Origin: Lichenihabitans psoromatis
Lineage (GTDB): Bacteria > Pseudomonadota > Alphaproteobacteria > Rhizobiales > Beijerinckiaceae
Assembly: GCF_004323635.1 (NCBI RefSeq)
Contig: NZ_CP036515.1
Coordinates: 2,977,501-3,041,500 of the forward strand
DNA length: 64,000 bases
Direction: 5' to 3'
In this document: positions 63,010-64,000 of the stretch, piece after piece
How the letters are laid out: each line of letters starts with the position of its first letter
Numbering within the stretch: the stretch's first letter is position 1
The notes under the pieces: model-generated
What the model was told of the DNA's origin: nothing
What the model saw: only the letters and a program-made list of their open reading frames with translations
The model's database searches: none
Made by a program: the position numbers and the translations under genes

Positions 63010-64000
63010 TTGAGAACGCAAGCGCGTGTCGTCGTGATCGGCGGAGGCGTGGTCGGGGTGTCCACACTCTATCACCTCGTCAAGAAAGGCTGGAGCGACA
63101 GCGTTCTGGTCGAGCGGAAGGAATTAACGTCCGGCTCGACTTGGCATGCCGCGGGCCTGCTCCCCTTGTTCAACGTCAGCTATTCGGTTGGCCAAATCCA
63201 TAAATATTCGGTCAATCTCTATCGCGGGCTCGAAGCCGAGACGGGGCAGGCGGTCGGCTTCCGGCAAGTGTCCAACATTCGCCTCGCGCGCACAAAAGAC
63301 CGGCTCGACGAATATAAATATTACGCCGGAATCTCGAGGACGATCGGTGGCATCGACGTCAAATTCCTGACGCCGGACGAATTGAAGGAGATCTGGCCCC
63401 TCTGCAACATCGATGGCGTGCTCGGCGCCATGCAGCATCCGCAGGATGGCTACATCCAGCCGGCCGATCTAACGCAGGCGCTGGCGAGAGGCGCGCGGAG
63501 CGGCGGCGGCGAAATCAACCGCAACACGACCGTGCTCGGCATCGAGCGCACGACCTCCGGCGAGTGGAAGGTGAAAACCGACAAGGGCGATATCCTCTGC
63601 GAGCATATCGTCTCGGCCAGCGGCAATTTCGCGCGGCAGACCGGCCGCATGGTCGGCCTCAATGTGCCGGTGATCCCGGTCGAGCATCAATATATCGTCA
63701 CCGAGCCGCATCCCGCCATTCAGGAACGAAAGCGCCAGGGCTTGCCCGAAATGGGCGTGCTCCGCGAATCCGATAGCTCCTGGTACATGCGCGAGGAAGC
63801 GGGCGGTTTGCTGCTCGGCCCCTACGAGAAGGGCGCTCCGGCCTGTTATGTCGAGGGTCCGTCGGCCGCGAGCGAATACGAGCTTTTCCAAGAAGATCTC
63901 GAGCGGCTGATGCCCTATGTCGAAACCGCGATCGAGCGCGTTCCGGCCTTCGGGGAAGTCGGCATCAAGAAGATCTATAACGGTGCGATCGCCTACACGC
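63010..64000 (+). CDS. FAD-dependent dimethylglycine/sarcosine dehydrogenase-like protein, 5' part (runs off the window)
   Basis: About 330 residues visible. The Rossmann FAD motif VIGGGVVGVSTLYHL is near residue 8, then ELTSGSTWHAAGLLP, the covalent-flavin or active-site-type region typical of DMGDH/sarcosine dehydrogenase, and HPQDGYIQPADL. Full-length family members are about 800 aa with a C-terminal GcvT domain. It would demethylate N-methylglycines with folate as acceptor. The TTG start has GGAGG seven bases upstream and gives the family N-terminus. Confidence 0.88.
   Translation, partial: MRTQARVVVIGGGVVGVSTLYHLVKKGWSDSVLVERKELTSGSTWHAAGLLPLFNVSYSVGQIHKYSVNLYRGLEAETGQAVGFRQVSNIRLARTKDRLDEYKYYAGISRTIGGIDVKFLTPDELKEIWPLCNIDGVLGAMQHPQDGYIQPADLTQALARGARSGGGEINRNTTVLGIERTTSGEWKVKTDKGDILCEHIVSASGNFARQTGRMVGLNVPVIPVEHQYIVTEPHPAIQERKRQGLPEMGVLRESDSSWYMREEAGGLLLGPYEKGAPACYVEGPSAASEYELFQEDLERLMPYVETAIERVPAFGEVGIKKIYNGAIAYT

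Overview
The window looks like a chromosomal segment of an alphaproteobacterium of the order Hyphomicrobiales (Rhizobiales). The evidence is high GC, a Ros/MucR-type regulator, the alphaproteobacterial SOS box form GTTC-N7-GTTC, an imuA-imuB-dnaE2 cassette, an OpgC homologue, and many small families typical of this order (DUF1491, DUF2093, DUF2336, DUF4170, DUF5330, DUF1254/DUF1214). I cannot fix the genus; the Beijerinckiaceae/Methylobacteriaceae side is only a guess. Gene density is high. I see no prophage, insertion sequence, CRISPR array, tRNA or rRNA gene. The content is mostly core housekeeping, with a few accessory-looking genes.

Layout. 1-4.2 kb: start of the division and cell wall (dcw) cluster on the minus strand, mraZ-rsmH-ftsL-ftsI-murE, driven by a promoter overlaid with three 10-bp-spaced TGGG boxes that fit the MraZ operator. 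4.4-4.8 kb: RNase P RNA. 4.8-8.6 kb: a lytic transglycosylase, a glycine-zipper lipoprotein, an AmpD-like amidase, a patatin-like lipase and a fluoroacetate-dehalogenase-like hydrolase downstream of purD. 10.4-12.5 kb: xseA and DUF2093. 12.4-16.7 kb: a lipid A/lipopolysaccharide operon, cysQ-DUF4170-DUF374 acyltransferase-waaA-lpxK. 16.8-23.5 kb: metallophosphoesterase, extensin-like protein, HAD phosphatase plus DUF1499, MBL hydrolase and a UbiB kinase. 23.6-29.8 kb: the SOS mutagenesis cassette imuA-imuB-dnaE2 behind a perfect SOS box.

29.8-40.9 kb: an OafA-type acyltransferase; nhaA with a compact pseudoknot-forming leader; a degenerate PCuAC-like protein; an alpha/beta-hydrolase lipoprotein; a YjgR-type ATPase; a Pit phosphate transporter with a strong terminator; and an M20 peptidase. 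41-44.8 kb: a GNAT gene broken by one in-frame TGA, an (S)-2-haloacid-dehalogenase-like HAD protein, murJ and an iron superoxide dismutase. 45-50.2 kb: a histidine-rich membrane protein, oligopeptidase B, mucR, sufE and DUF5330. 50.3-55.5 kb: an orphan PD-(D/E)XK-like gene, a membrane histidine kinase with two downstream partners, DUF2336 and a small repeat-containing protein. 55.5-64 kb: a class A penicillin-binding protein with DUF1214/DUF1254, a cysteine-cluster protein, a secreted protease and esterase, OpgC, and the start of a dimethylglycine/sarcosine-dehydrogenase-like flavoprotein.

Common themes are envelope building (dcw, lipid A, PBP1A, MurJ, OpgC, transglycosylase, amidase) and stress response (SOS polymerase, SOD, SufE, NhaA). 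The observations most worth testing are the nhaA leader RNA, the full defluorinase residue set in the hydrolase at 7.7-8.6 kb, the GNAT nonsense codon, the MraZ operator geometry and the PD-(D/E)XK orphan.
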